Shown here in pieces: positions 25,644-34,316 of a stretch of DNA of 64,000 nt (within the stretch, counting starts at the first letter, position 1; every line of letters starts with the position of its first letter). Made by a program: the position numbers and the translations under genes. The DNA comes from Cytobacillus oceanisediminis (lineage in GTDB: Bacteria > Bacillota > Bacilli > Bacillales > Cytobacillaceae), in the NCBI RefSeq assembly GCF_004366035.1, contig NZ_SOEE01000010.1, positions 62,001 through 126,000 on the forward strand. The letters run 5' to 3'. Below the pieces are notes generated by a model. It was not told where the DNA came from. It saw nothing but the letters and a program-made list of their open reading frames with translations, and did not search any database.

Positions 25644-26741
25644 TTATGGCCACGGCTGCTGCTGAGTGATACAATGGATATTTCCTCCGCCAACCGACAC
25701 CTCGCGAGTGTTAACCGTAACAATTTGGCGGTCTGGGAACATTCTTTGAAAAGCGGCAACAGCATGCTCATCCTGGGGATCATTGAACGTTGGCAAGATA
25801 ACTCCTCCGTTACATAAATAACAATTAATATAAGTAGAAATAAAGGTCACGTGTGTTGATCGTTCGTAACTATGTCTGGAGTAATCAATTTCAAAACTTT
25901 CAGCTTCGCTTAATGTTATTTGTTTCGGCATTTGTATTTTGTGTATTTTTAGTTTTCTGCCTTTTGCATCTGTTGCATCCTTTAGCCGTTCGTATGCATT
26001 CTGAAGCACTTTAAACTGCGGATGAATGGGGTCATCTGTCCAGCTCATGGCAATTTCACCAGGCTTTACAAAAAATAATACCTCGTCAACATGCCCATCT
26101 GTTTCATCTCCGACCAGACCATCCTTTAACCAGATGATCTTTTCTACATTCAGGAATTCAGAAAGTCTTTCTTCTACCTCTTCTTTTGTTAAATTTTTAT
26201 TTCGGTTTTTATTTAAAACACATTGTTCGGTAGTAATAAGGGTGCCTTCACCATCCACGGTTATGGCACCGCCTTCTAAAACAAATTCTGTTGCATCGTA
26301 CCGGCTTATATGCTCGATTTCTAATACTTTTCTTTTTACCTGAAGATCTAAATCCCAAGGGAAATATAAACCCTCTTCAATTCCTCCCCAGGCATTAAAC
26401 CCCCAGTCAATCCCGCGCACCTCACCTTGATCATTTTTCACAAAGGTTGGACCAATATCTCTCATCCAGGCATCATTAGAGGAAATTTCAATTACGCGGA
26501 TATGTTCAGGTAAAAGGGCACGGGCATTTTCGAATTGTTCCGGTCTTACACACATGGTAACAGGTTCAAATTGTGCAATCGCTTTTGCAACCTCAACATA
26601 TACTCTTTGAGCCGGCTTGGCACCAGCTCTCCAGGTATCCGTTCTAACTGGCCAAAGCATCCAGGTCCCCTTATGTTTTTCAAATTCGCCCGGCATTCTA
26701 AAACCGTCTTTTTTTGGTGTGCCATTCATTGTTAATACCAT
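25644..26741 (-). CDS. aguA: Agmatine deiminase
   Basis: This 365-residue protein is agmatine deiminase, which converts agmatine to N-carbamoylputrescine and ammonia. Family signatures are GTWMLWP (about 26), the substrate loop NDAWMRDIGPTF (about 89-100), EGGAI, DGHVDE and the C-terminal catalytic cysteine in GGGNIHCITQQQP. The ATG follows GGGGG. It stands alone behind its own sigma-54 promoter, between the two other sigma-54 units. The usual partner aguB (nitrilase-type N-carbamoylputrescine amidase) is not in the window. Confidence 0.95.
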   Translation of the reverse strand: MVLTMNGTPKKDGFRMPGEFEKHKGTWMLWPVRTDTWRAGAKPAQRVYVEVAKAIAQFEPVTMCVRPEQFENARALLPEHIRVIEISSNDAWMRDIGPTFVKNDQGEVRGIDWGFNAWGGIEEGLYFPWDLDLQVKRKVLEIEHISRYDATEFVLEGGAITVDGEGTLITTEQCVLNKNRNKNLTKEEVEERLSEFLNVEKIIWLKDGLVGDETDGHVDEVLFFVKPGEIAMSWTDDPIHPQFKVLQNAYERLKDATDAKGRKLKIHKIQMPKQITLSEAESFEIDYSRHSYERSTHVTFISTYINCYLCNGGVILPTFNDPQDEHAVAAFQRMFPDRQIVTVNTREVSVGGGNIHCITQQQPWP

Positions 26742-26856
26742 GTTTTATCCCCCTAAACTCAGTAATTCAATGTAATTATTGACAGAGCTTTTAAATGAAG
26801 AAAGCAGCGGTGCTTTAAAAAACTCCCTCCTTAAACTGTATTTACTAAGTTTCTGT

Positions 26857-26873
26857 TGCAAGTTCCATGCCAA
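26857..26873 (-). promoter_or_regulatory. Sigma-54 promoter of aguA
   Basis: On the minus strand TTGGCATGGAACTTGCA has the GG/GC pair of -24/-12 promoters at the correct ten-base separation. The transcript would have a leader of about 105 bases. Confidence 0.85.
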
Positions 26874-26953
26874 GAATAAGAAGAGATTAGTAAATACATA
26901 TATACAATTTTTTGCGTTTTCTAATCCTTTAGTAAAGCTGCCTTTCAAATAAA

Positions 26954-26971
26954 TGAACCGATATCGAATCA
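26954..26971. promoter_or_regulatory. Candidate activator site upstream of aguA
   Basis: TGAACCGATATCGAATCA is symmetric at 14 of 18 positions and lies about 80 bases upstream of the aguA -24 element. It shares GAACCG with the palindrome at 28441, which has similar spacing to another sigma-54 promoter. It also lies just past the end of the activator gene. Confidence 0.5.
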
Positions 26972-26996
26972 ATTCATGTTTCAGCTTCATTAAAAC

Positions 26997-28388
26997 TTAT
27001 AAATTGTATTTTTGCAGTCTTCTTATCAAGGAGGATTGTGTTATTCCAAGTGCTTTGGCCGCTTTCCTTGTAGAGTTATGTTCTTTTTGGGCATCAATAA
27101 TTAGCTTCTTTTCAATTTCCTCTATATAACCAGGAAGACTTTGGCCATTTAGTTTGGGAGGAAACTCACTTTCGTTCTTCTGCACCTCTCTTAACACCTT
27201 TTCCGATAAGTCACTTTTATCAATTATGTCTGACTTTGCAGTGACAACTAAACGTTCAATCATGTTCTCTAATTCACGAATATTTCCCGGCCAGCTATAA
27301 TGTTGCAGATAATCAACCAGCTCTTTTCCTAAGACAGTGGACTTTCGATATTTTGTTTTGAATAGTTCAAGGTAATGAAAAACAAGGGGAATAATATCAT
27401 CCTTTCTTTCTCTTAGCGCCGGGATTTGAATTGAAACAACGTTCAATCTATAATATAAATCCTCCCTAAACCGCTTTTCCTGGACCATTTCCAGAAGGCT
27501 TTGATGGGTAGCAGTAATAATCCGTACATCTACCTGTTTTAATTCGGTGGAACCAATAGGAAAAAATGACTTTTCCTGAACTAATTGAAGAAGCTTGGGC
27601 TGCAGCGTTAAAGGCAGTTCTCCGATTTCGTCAAGAAAAAGGGTACCTCCATTTGCCTTCTCAACTAATCCAATTTTCCCGCTGCTGTTTGCTCCAGTGA
27701 ATGCTCCTTTTTTGTATCCAAATAATTCTGATTCCAGCAGAGTTTCAGGAATTGCTCCACAATTTATTTGGATAAATGGTTTATCAGTTCGATTGCTCCT
27801 TCGATGAATCATTGATGCAATCATGCTTTTCCCGACCCCAGTCTCTCCTGTTAAGAGGATGGTTACATCTAATGATGCAATTCTCCCGATTAAATCCAAA
27901 ATTTCCTCATGTTTTTTGCTATTGCCAATAATGATTTGATTGTTTTTCTTTTCTGATTCCTTGACCTTCATTTCCTGGAGCTCATCCCAATATTTTTGGA
28001 GTAATATTTCAGCTTTTTCTAATTGAAGGGAAGACCTGACAGTATCGGTTATATCCTTTACATTAACCAGTACATACTGGGTCTTATCTTCTTTAATTTC
28101 AACAAAATAACCAGTTGCTAAGTATTGTCGCCCTTTAGAGGTTTGAACCTTTGTCACAGTCTCTCTTTTTTCTAACACAATATTTGTAATGGATGGGGTG
28201 AATAAGCCATCTTTTTCAAGATCAGATACACTTCTTCCGATAACTTTAGAGCGCGGTGCTCCCATTTGCTTTGAACTTGTGTCATTAATCCATAGGGCAA
28301 TGCCATTATGGTCGGCAATAAATATCCCATCTTTTAAATAATTGAACATATGATGAAAATGTTTATCTTCAAAAAACTTTTTGCTCAT
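26997..28388 (-). CDS. Sigma-54-dependent activator (PAS-AAA+-HTH)
   Basis: This 463-residue bacterial enhancer-binding protein has a PAS sensor domain (about 10-115), a short coiled linker, a central AAA+ domain (about 155-385; Walker A GETGVGKS, sigma-54 contact loop [15 protein letters not shown], Walker [13 protein letters not shown]) and a C-terminal Fis-type helix-turn-helix ([20 protein letters not shown]). The layout resembles RocR-like activators. The start at 28388 follows GGGGG; the longer frame from 28427 has no site. It lies in the middle of three sigma-54 promoters and is the obvious activator, probably sensing agmatine, putrescine or a related amine. Confidence 0.92.
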   Translation of the reverse strand: MSKKFFEDKHFHHMFNYLKDGIFIADHNGIALWINDTSSKQMGAPRSKVIGRSVSDLEKDGLFTPSITNIVLEKRETVTKVQTSKGRQYLATGYFVEIKEDKTQYVLVNVKDITDTVRSSLQLEKAEILLQKYWDELQEMKVKESEKKNNQIIIGNSKKHEEILDLIGRIASLDVTILLTGETGVGKSMIASMIHRRSNRTDKPFIQINCGAIPETLLESELFGYKKGAFTGANSSGKIGLVEKANGGTLFLDEIGELPLTLQPKLLQLVQEKSFFPIGSTELKQVDVRIITATHQSLLEMVQEKRFREDLYYRLNVVSIQIPALRERKDDIIPLVFHYLELFKTKYRKSTVLGKELVDYLQHYSWPGNIRELENMIERLVVTAKSDIIDKSDLSEKVLREVQKNESEFPPKLNGQSLPGYIEEIEKKLIIDAQKEHNSTRKAAKALGITQSSLIRRLQKYNL

Positions 28389-28440
28389 ATTATGCCCCCA
28401 AAGTATTATCGATTCAGTTTGATTCATTTTCGATTCAAAA

Positions 28441-28458
28441 CGAACCGGAATTGGTTCG
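28441..28458. promoter_or_regulatory. Candidate activator site upstream of the carbamoylase operon
   Basis: CGAACC-GGAATT-GGTTCG has perfect six-base arms around a GGAATT centre. It lies about 75 bases upstream of the -24 element at 28531 and between the activator gene and its target, as expected for an enhancer. Confidence 0.6.
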
Positions 28459-28530
28459 AAATAATAACTATATTATAAATTTTCAGATTAATAGTCAAAT
28501 ATATATTGATATTTAGGATCATTTTCAAGT

Positions 28531-28546
28531 TGGCATAAAAATTGCA
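28531..28546 (+). promoter_or_regulatory. Sigma-54 promoter of the carbamoylase operon
   Basis: TGGCAT-AAAAA-TTGCA has the GG and GC pairs exactly ten bases apart. The transcript would start about 15 bases before the ATG, just upstream of the ribosome binding site GAGGAGG. Confidence 0.85.
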
Positions 28547-28572
28547 TTGAATATAGTTGAGGAGGTAAGTAA

Positions 28573-29811
28573 ATGGAAACTACGAAACTCATGGTTAATA
28601 GAAAACGCCTGCTTGATACGATTAATGTAAGTTCTTCCATTGGATCCTTAGAGAATGGAGGGTTAAATCGACTAGCTTTAACAGAAGACGATAAAAAGAT
28701 GAGAAATATATTTGTTAAATGGCTGCGAGAAGAGAAGCTAGAGGTGCGAGTTGACGATCTAGGAAATATTTACGGAAGGAGAAAAGGAACGTTTAATGAT
28801 AGTCCAGCTGTTGCAATCGGATCTCATTTAGATACACAGCCCTGCGGCGGACGGTTTGACGGAATCCTGGGTGTTTTAACGGCCTTGGAGGTCGTCCGTA
28901 CATTAAATGAAAATAATATTGAAACTGATTATCCAATTGAAATTGTTAACTTTACTAATGAAGAAGGTGCCCGTTTTGAGCCTCCGATGCTTGGATCAGG
29001 CGGTGTTGCAGGTGAATTTACAAAAGATTTTATCTATAACACAAAGGATAATGAGAACATTTCATTCCAGGAGGCATTAATAAATATTCAATACATGGGG
29101 GACGAAAAGCACAGATTAAGAGATATAAAATACTTTATCGAGCTCCATGTGGAACAAGGTCCCATTCTTGAAAATAATAACAAGTTAATTGGAATTGTCG
29201 AAGGAATTCAAGGAATAAGCTGGCTGAATGTAAAGGTAGTAGGAGAGACCAATCACGCCGGGCCTACTCCAATGGAAAACCGAAAAGATGCCTTAGCACC
29301 TACCGCCAAAATGGTTACCAAAGTATATGAAATAACAAATGAAATTGAAGGTTTGAAAACGACAGTAGGCAAACTTAATGTCAAACCGAATATTACGAAC
29401 GTTATACCTGGTGAAGTAGAGTTTATGATTGACGTTCGGCACAAGGATGATGAGATTAGAGCTGTTACAATTGATAGACTAAGAGAGCAGTTAGGTACAA
29501 TTGCGGTAATGAATAATGTTGAAGTTACGATTTCAACAGATTGGAATTCGGATGCTGTGCTATTTTCCTCCAAAGTTATGGATGCAATTAGTGAAGCTGC
29601 AGGCGTATTGGGATATTCAACCTTAAGATTATTTAGCGGTCCAGGACATGATGCTAAATATATTAGTAAAATGGCCGACACCGGGATGATTTTTTTACCC
29701 AGTATTAACGGGATAAGCCATAATGAAAAAGAATTGACTTTAGAGGACGACATTGAGAAGGGCGCAAATGTCCTTCTGAACACTATTCTAAAACTTGCAA
29801 GGGCTCAATAA
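28573..29811 (+). CDS. M20 family N-carbamoyl amidohydrolase (Zn-dependent)
   Basis: This 412-residue protein belongs to the M20 allantoate amidohydrolase/N-carbamoyl-L-amino-acid hydrolase group. It has metal ligands in GSHLDTQPCGGRFDGILGVL, the catalytic FTNEEGARF, HVEQGP, NHAGPTPM in the dimerisation domain and SGPGHDAKYI near the end. Family members release ammonia and CO2 from ureido groups. In this locus the ureido compound available is N-carbamoylputrescine made by AguA, so it may replace the nitrilase-type AguB; that is inference. The ATG follows GAGGAGG and a sigma-54 promoter. It is the first gene of a five-gene unit. Confidence 0.87.
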   Translation: METTKLMVNRKRLLDTINVSSSIGSLENGGLNRLALTEDDKKMRNIFVKWLREEKLEVRVDDLGNIYGRRKGTFNDSPAVAIGSHLDTQPCGGRFDGILGVLTALEVVRTLNENNIETDYPIEIVNFTNEEGARFEPPMLGSGGVAGEFTKDFIYNTKDNENISFQEALINIQYMGDEKHRLRDIKYFIELHVEQGPILENNNKLIGIVEGIQGISWLNVKVVGETNHAGPTPMENRKDALAPTAKMVTKVYEITNEIEGLKTTVGKLNVKPNITNVIPGEVEFMIDVRHKDDEIRAVTIDRLREQLGTIAVMNNVEVTISTDWNSDAVLFSSKVMDAISEAAGVLGYSTLRLFSGPGHDAKYISKMADTGMIFLPSINGISHNEKELTLEDDIEKGANVLLNTILKLARAQ

Positions 29812-29867
29812 CTTCTATTTATTTAATTGGCTTTTCAAAATTATTTTAACTGGAGGCATGTTTGAAA

Positions 29868-31268
29868 ATGAACCAAAATCAAACAATTATGAATGAAAAA
29901 AACGAATCGTTGGCAATTGAACTTTCCTCGTTAGATCGCAGGCATCTCCTTCACCCATCCACGAATCCAAAATTACAGGCGGAAACAGGCCCAAAGCTTA
30001 TTTTTACAGGTGCAGAGGGAATATATCTCCATGACATGAGCGGCCAGAAATATATTGATGGAGTTTCCATGCTTTGGAATGTAAATTTAGGGCATGGAAA
30101 TAAGGAATTGGCTAAAGCTGCCTATGATCAGATGGTAAATGTTGCGTATGCTTCGTCATTTTATGGCTATGCAAATGAGCCAACTGTTCGCCTGGCCGAA
30201 AAAATTGCTTCATTAACACCGGGAGATTTAAATACAGTTTTCTTCACTTCCGGAGGATCGGAGTCAAATGATACTGCATTTAAATTATCCAGGTTTTATT
30301 GGCAATTGCAGGGATACACCGAAAAAAGGACGATTATTTCATTAAAGAGAGGGTATCACGGTGTAACAGTTTCTGCACAAAGGGCAACTGGCATAGAGGT
30401 TTACCGTGAATTCTCGGGATCTACTGACCCGGATATCGTGAATGCGAAAGCTCATTTAACAGAGTGTGAACTTGGTGACAGAAGCCATCCAGAATATGAG
30501 GGATGTATTAGAAGCATCATTGAAAAACTTGGAAAGGATAAGATTGCAGCTGTTATTGTAGAGCCAATCCAAGGAGCTGGCGGTGTTCATATTCCTCCTG
30601 AAGGCTATCTTCAGGCTGTTAGAAAATTATGTGATGAGTTTAATATCCACCTTATAGCAGACGAGGTTATCTGTGGTTTTGGACGGACAGGAAAAATGTT
30701 CGGGGTAGATCATTGGGATGTTGTTCCGGACTTTATGTCTATCGCAAAGGGGATAACCAGCGGGTATATTCAACTTGGCGGTGTGGTAATGAGAGAAAAA
30801 ATCAGAGATGCTTTTACATCATATGATGGCATGCTTGCGCATGGATTCACTTATAGCGGGCATCCAGCAGCGTGTGCAGTAGGATTAAAAAATATTGAAA
30901 TTTTAGAACGGGATGGTCTTATTGAGAAAGCCAGGAAATTGGGAGAACAATTAGAAAAGGGGCTTCTTTATTTAGAAGACAAATATGAATTTGTATCAGG
31001 GTCAAGAGTGAAGGGTTTATTGGCTGGTTTTGATTTAATGAAGGATTCGGATAAAAATATTCCTTTTGAAGAATCTGTAAAGGCATCAGTTAGTGTTGTA
31101 GATGAAGCTTATCAAAGGGGCTTATTGATTAGGCCATTTGATTTTGAACCAGGCATGAACATTGTTGCAATTGCTCCTCCTTTTATCACTGCTGATAATG
31201 AGTTGGAACGAATTATTAATATTGTAGATGATTCTTTAGCTGCCTTTTCAAGAAAGTTTATGAAATAA
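29868..31268 (+). CDS. Class III aminotransferase II
   Basis: This 466-residue PLP enzyme is a paralogue of the aminotransferase at 24099 and shows the same signatures: SGGSESNDTAFKLSR, YHGVTVSAQRATG, EPIQGAGG, IADEVICGFGRTG and the lysine in SIAKGITSGYIQLGG. It probably transaminates GABA or putrescine. The start is ambiguous: GGAGG at 29852 is five bases before TTG 29862 and eleven before ATG 29868. The ATG is preferred. It lies 56 bases after the carbamoylase and 28 before an aldehyde dehydrogenase. Confidence 0.88.
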   Translation: MNQNQTIMNEKNESLAIELSSLDRRHLLHPSTNPKLQAETGPKLIFTGAEGIYLHDMSGQKYIDGVSMLWNVNLGHGNKELAKAAYDQMVNVAYASSFYGYANEPTVRLAEKIASLTPGDLNTVFFTSGGSESNDTAFKLSRFYWQLQGYTEKRTIISLKRGYHGVTVSAQRATGIEVYREFSGSTDPDIVNAKAHLTECELGDRSHPEYEGCIRSIIEKLGKDKIAAVIVEPIQGAGGVHIPPEGYLQAVRKLCDEFNIHLIADEVICGFGRTGKMFGVDHWDVVPDFMSIAKGITSGYIQLGGVVMREKIRDAFTSYDGMLAHGFTYSGHPAACAVGLKNIEILERDGLIEKARKLGEQLEKGLLYLEDKYEFVSGSRVKGLLAGFDLMKDSDKNIPFEESVKASVSVVDEAYQRGLLIRPFDFEPGMNIVAIAPPFITADNELERIINIVDDSLAAFSRKFMK

Positions 31269-31296
31269 ATGTTCGTAAGAAAGGAGGAAGATCTAG

Positions 31297-32778
31297 ATGG
31301 TTGGCAATACGGTGGAATTGCACCCGAAAGTGATAGAATTTTTAAAAGAACCAAAAAAATTATTTATAAATGGAGAATGGGTAGAACCCATTGAAGGAGA
31401 CACAATTCACACGATAAATCCTGCTACAGGAGAAGAGTTAGCTATTGTATATGCTGCATCAGAAAAGGATGTTCATTTAGCTGCCGAAGCTGCTTCAAGA
31501 GCATTTGAAGAGGGACCCTGGCCGAATATTTCCTCTGCAGAAAGATCTAAACTCATGCATAAACTGGCTGATTTAATGGAGCGGGACATGCAGGTGCTGG
31601 CCGAGCTTGATACATTAGACAATGGTAAGCCTATGAAAGAAATGTTAACTGGCGATCTCCCTAATGCAATCGAACAGCTTAGATATTTTGCAGGCTGGAC
31701 GACCAAGATGACTGGACAGACCATTCCTATTTCAACAACTCATTTAAACTATACCCACCATGAGCCAGTCGGTGTGGTTGGACAGATTATTCCGTGGAAT
31801 TTTCCAATTATGATGGCCTTATGGAAAATAGCTCCGGCTCTTGCAACAGGCTGTACGATTATATTAAAGCCTGCAGAACAAACACCTTTATCAGCTTTAT
31901 ATTTAGCTAAGCTAATAGAGGAAGCAGGATTCCCCAAAGGGGTTGTCAACATTCTTAATGGCTATGGAAAAATAGCCGGAAATGCGCTTGTTAAACATCC
32001 AAAAGTAAATAAAATTGCTTTCACTGGTTCAACACCTGTTGGCCGAGCCATTATGAAAGAAGCTGCAAACACAATGAAACGAGTAACGTTGGAGCTTGGA
32101 GGCAAATCACCAAATATTATTTTGCCTGATGCGGATCTGGATAAAGCGATACCAGGTGTATTTTCCGGGATTATGGCAAATCAAGGCCAAGTATGCTGCG
32201 CGGGCTCAAGGGTGTTTATACCAGATCATCTTTATAACCAGGTAATTGATAGACTGGTAGATTATGCAGGAAAGGTAAAACTAGGGAATGGTTTGGATGA
32301 ATCAACAGAAATGGGTCCACTCGTCTCTAAAAGACAGCAGGAAATTGTAGCAGCCTATATAGAAAAGGGGATAAAAGAAGGAGCAAATCTATTAATAGGC
32401 GGAAAAAGCTCAGACAAAGGTTATTTTGTTAAACCAGCCGTATTTGCTGATGTAGAAGATGAAATGTCTATAGCCAGAGAAGAGATTTTCGGTCCAGTTG
32501 CAGCTGCGATGCCTTATAAGAGTATTGATGAAGTTGTAAAACGTGCCAACTGCAGCCCATACGGATTGGCAGCAGGTTTGTGGACAGAAAATTTAAAAAA
32601 TGCCCATACTATTTCAAGAAAATTAAAGGCAGGGACTGTGTGGGTTAATTGCTATAATATCACCAACGCAGCTGCTCCTTTTGGAGGATATAAAGAATCC
32701 GGATTTGGCCGCGAGATGGGGTCTTATGCATTAAATAGTTACACGGAAGTGAAAAGTGTATGGGTTAACTTAGAGTAA
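31297..32778 (+). CDS. Aldehyde dehydrogenase II
   Basis: This 493-residue enzyme has IIPWNFPIM (catalytic asparagine), FTGSTPVG, LELGGKSPN (general base E) and NQGQVCCAGSR with the nucleophilic cysteine, ending in GYKESGFGREMGSYALNSY. Its sequence is of the broad-substrate betaine/gamma-aminobutyraldehyde type, unlike the shorter enzyme at 22603. It probably oxidises 4-aminobutanal or succinate semialdehyde in the putrescine pathway. The ATG follows AAGGAGG. Confidence 0.9.
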   Translation: MVGNTVELHPKVIEFLKEPKKLFINGEWVEPIEGDTIHTINPATGEELAIVYAASEKDVHLAAEAASRAFEEGPWPNISSAERSKLMHKLADLMERDMQVLAELDTLDNGKPMKEMLTGDLPNAIEQLRYFAGWTTKMTGQTIPISTTHLNYTHHEPVGVVGQIIPWNFPIMMALWKIAPALATGCTIILKPAEQTPLSALYLAKLIEEAGFPKGVVNILNGYGKIAGNALVKHPKVNKIAFTGSTPVGRAIMKEAANTMKRVTLELGGKSPNIILPDADLDKAIPGVFSGIMANQGQVCCAGSRVFIPDHLYNQVIDRLVDYAGKVKLGNGLDESTEMGPLVSKRQQEIVAAYIEKGIKEGANLLIGGKSSDKGYFVKPAVFADVEDEMSIAREEIFGPVAAAMPYKSIDEVVKRANCSPYGLAAGLWTENLKNAHTISRKLKAGTVWVNCYNITNAAAPFGGYKESGFGREMGSYALNSYTEVKSVWVNLE

Positions 32779-32785
32779 TTAGCCT

Positions 32786-32885
32786 TACTTAATAGCCTTC
32801 AATAAATAGAATGGGAAACGAAGGCTGTTAGGTAAAATTCATTTCGAAATGAAAGCGGATTCAATAAGAGAATAATCATTCTCTA
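32786..32885. promoter_or_regulatory. Hairpin and two palindromes before the permease gene
   Basis: A 15-pair stem (32786-32800 with 32820-32834, two G-U pairs) is followed by a perfect 16-bp palindrome TTCATTTCGAAATGAA (32838-32853) and AGAGAAT-AATC-ATTCTCT (32867-32884). The hairpin lacks a T tract, so it is not a simple terminator. The set may contain an operator or an mRNA-processing site dividing the operon. Confidence 0.5.
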
Positions 32886-32915
32886 TATTAATGACTAGAG
32901 GAAAAGGGTGTTTAT

Positions 32916-34253
32916 ATGGATGATACGAATCAACTTCAGCGAAGGTTGAAATTAAAGCATGTTGTCGCAATTGGAATTGCTTATATGTCTCCTTTTGCTG
33001 TATTTGATACTTTTGGAATTGCTTCGGATGTATCCTCAGGGCATGTGCCGGCAGCATATATTATCGTTTTTACAGCAATCCTTTTTACTGCTTTGAGTTA
33101 TGGAAAGTTAGTTAAGAAGTATCCCGCGGCAGGTTCAGTTTATACTTATACAAAAAATATTTTGAATCCATATTTGGGAATAATCGCTGGCTGGATCACT
33201 TTTCTTGCTTATTTAGCTTTGCCAATGATCAATGCCTTATTGGCCAAAATCTATTTATCTGCAGCCTTACCAGAGGTTCCTGATTGGATTTGGATTGTAG
33301 GGTTAATTCTTGTCATTAGTATTTTAAATATTTTTGGGGTCAAACTAGCAGCTTCATTAAACATGTTGCTGGTTGCTTTCCAATTTATTGTCGGGGTTAT
33401 CTTTATTTACCTTAATGTACGTTCAATTATAAAAGGCCCTGAATCTTTTATTTCTCTTAGCGAATTATTTCCGTCTGGTATGGGATTTTCCGGTCTTTTT
33501 GCGGGTGCTGCACTTTTAGCTTTATCCTTCATCGGATTTGATGCCATTACTACACTTTCGGAGGAGACAATTGAACCGAAAAAGACAATCCCTAGGGCAA
33601 TCATTTTAGTAGCTTCAATAGGGGGAATCTTTTTCTTTATGGTCACTTTCTTCATGCAGTCCCTTTTTCCTGATGTATCTGTGTTTAATGATATCGAAGG
33701 AGCTTCTCCAGAGATCGCCTATACGATTGGAGGAAACCTTTTCTTATCTATTTTCACAGCTGGGGCTCTATTTTCAGTATTTGCTTCCGGCTTAGCAGCT
33801 CAAGTAAGTGCATCAAGGCTGTTATATGCTATGGGCAGAGATAACGTATTGCCTAAAGGGTTCTTTGGATATCTTCATCCTAGATTAAATACACCAGTTC
33901 CAAATATTCTATTTATTGGGCTTCTGGCGCTTTCCTCCCTTTTTCTGGATTTAACAATGGCAACATCACTTATAAATGTAGGTGCATTTACTGCATTTAG
34001 TTTTGTTAATATTTGTGTAATCGCAAATTACCTTAAAACCAAAACAAAACGTACTATTGGATTCACCTTTGGAAATTTGATCTTTCCGCTGGTTGGACTT
34101 GGTTTCATTATATACCTATGGAGCAGCCTTGATTTTATGTCCATTATTGCTGGATTAATATGGGCTTTACTAGGTGTCGTTTATTTACTTATATCAACCG
34201 GATTCTTTAGTAAAGAGCCCCCAAAGATCGACTTTGAGGAGTTAGAGATGTAG
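32916..34253 (+). CDS. Amino acid/polyamine permease (APC superfamily)
   Basis: This 445-residue protein has about 12 membrane segments and the APC pattern: a first segment with VVAIGIAYMSPFAVFDTFGI, a KYPAAGSVYTYTK loop and SEETIEPKKTIPRAI after segment six. In this locus it is likely to import agmatine, putrescine or another amine. The ATG follows AGGAAAAGGGTG. Palindromes upstream suggest separate control or processing. Confidence 0.88.
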   Translation: MDDTNQLQRRLKLKHVVAIGIAYMSPFAVFDTFGIASDVSSGHVPAAYIIVFTAILFTALSYGKLVKKYPAAGSVYTYTKNILNPYLGIIAGWITFLAYLALPMINALLAKIYLSAALPEVPDWIWIVGLILVISILNIFGVKLAASLNMLLVAFQFIVGVIFIYLNVRSIIKGPESFISLSELFPSGMGFSGLFAGAALLALSFIGFDAITTLSEETIEPKKTIPRAIILVASIGGIFFFMVTFFMQSLFPDVSVFNDIEGASPEIAYTIGGNLFLSIFTAGALFSVFASGLAAQVSASRLLYAMGRDNVLPKGFFGYLHPRLNTPVPNILFIGLLALSSLFLDLTMATSLINVGAFTAFSFVNICVIANYLKTKTKRTIGFTFGNLIFPLVGLGFIIYLWSSLDFMSIIAGLIWALLGVVYLLISTGFFSKEPPKIDFEELEM

Positions 34254-34316
34254 TACGAAAGTTTCTATTTTTAAATATTAGCGTGTCTGGAGCATCCCTA
34301 AACAATAAGGAGTGAA

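Noticed and set aside
26745-26990. 81-residue minus-strand ORF upstream of aguA
   Set aside because: It covers the sigma-54 promoter and candidate activator site and has no ribosome binding site.
29830-29850. TTGGCTTTTC as a further sigma-54 promoter before aminotransferase II
   Set aside because: The GG element has no GC at the required ten-base distance.
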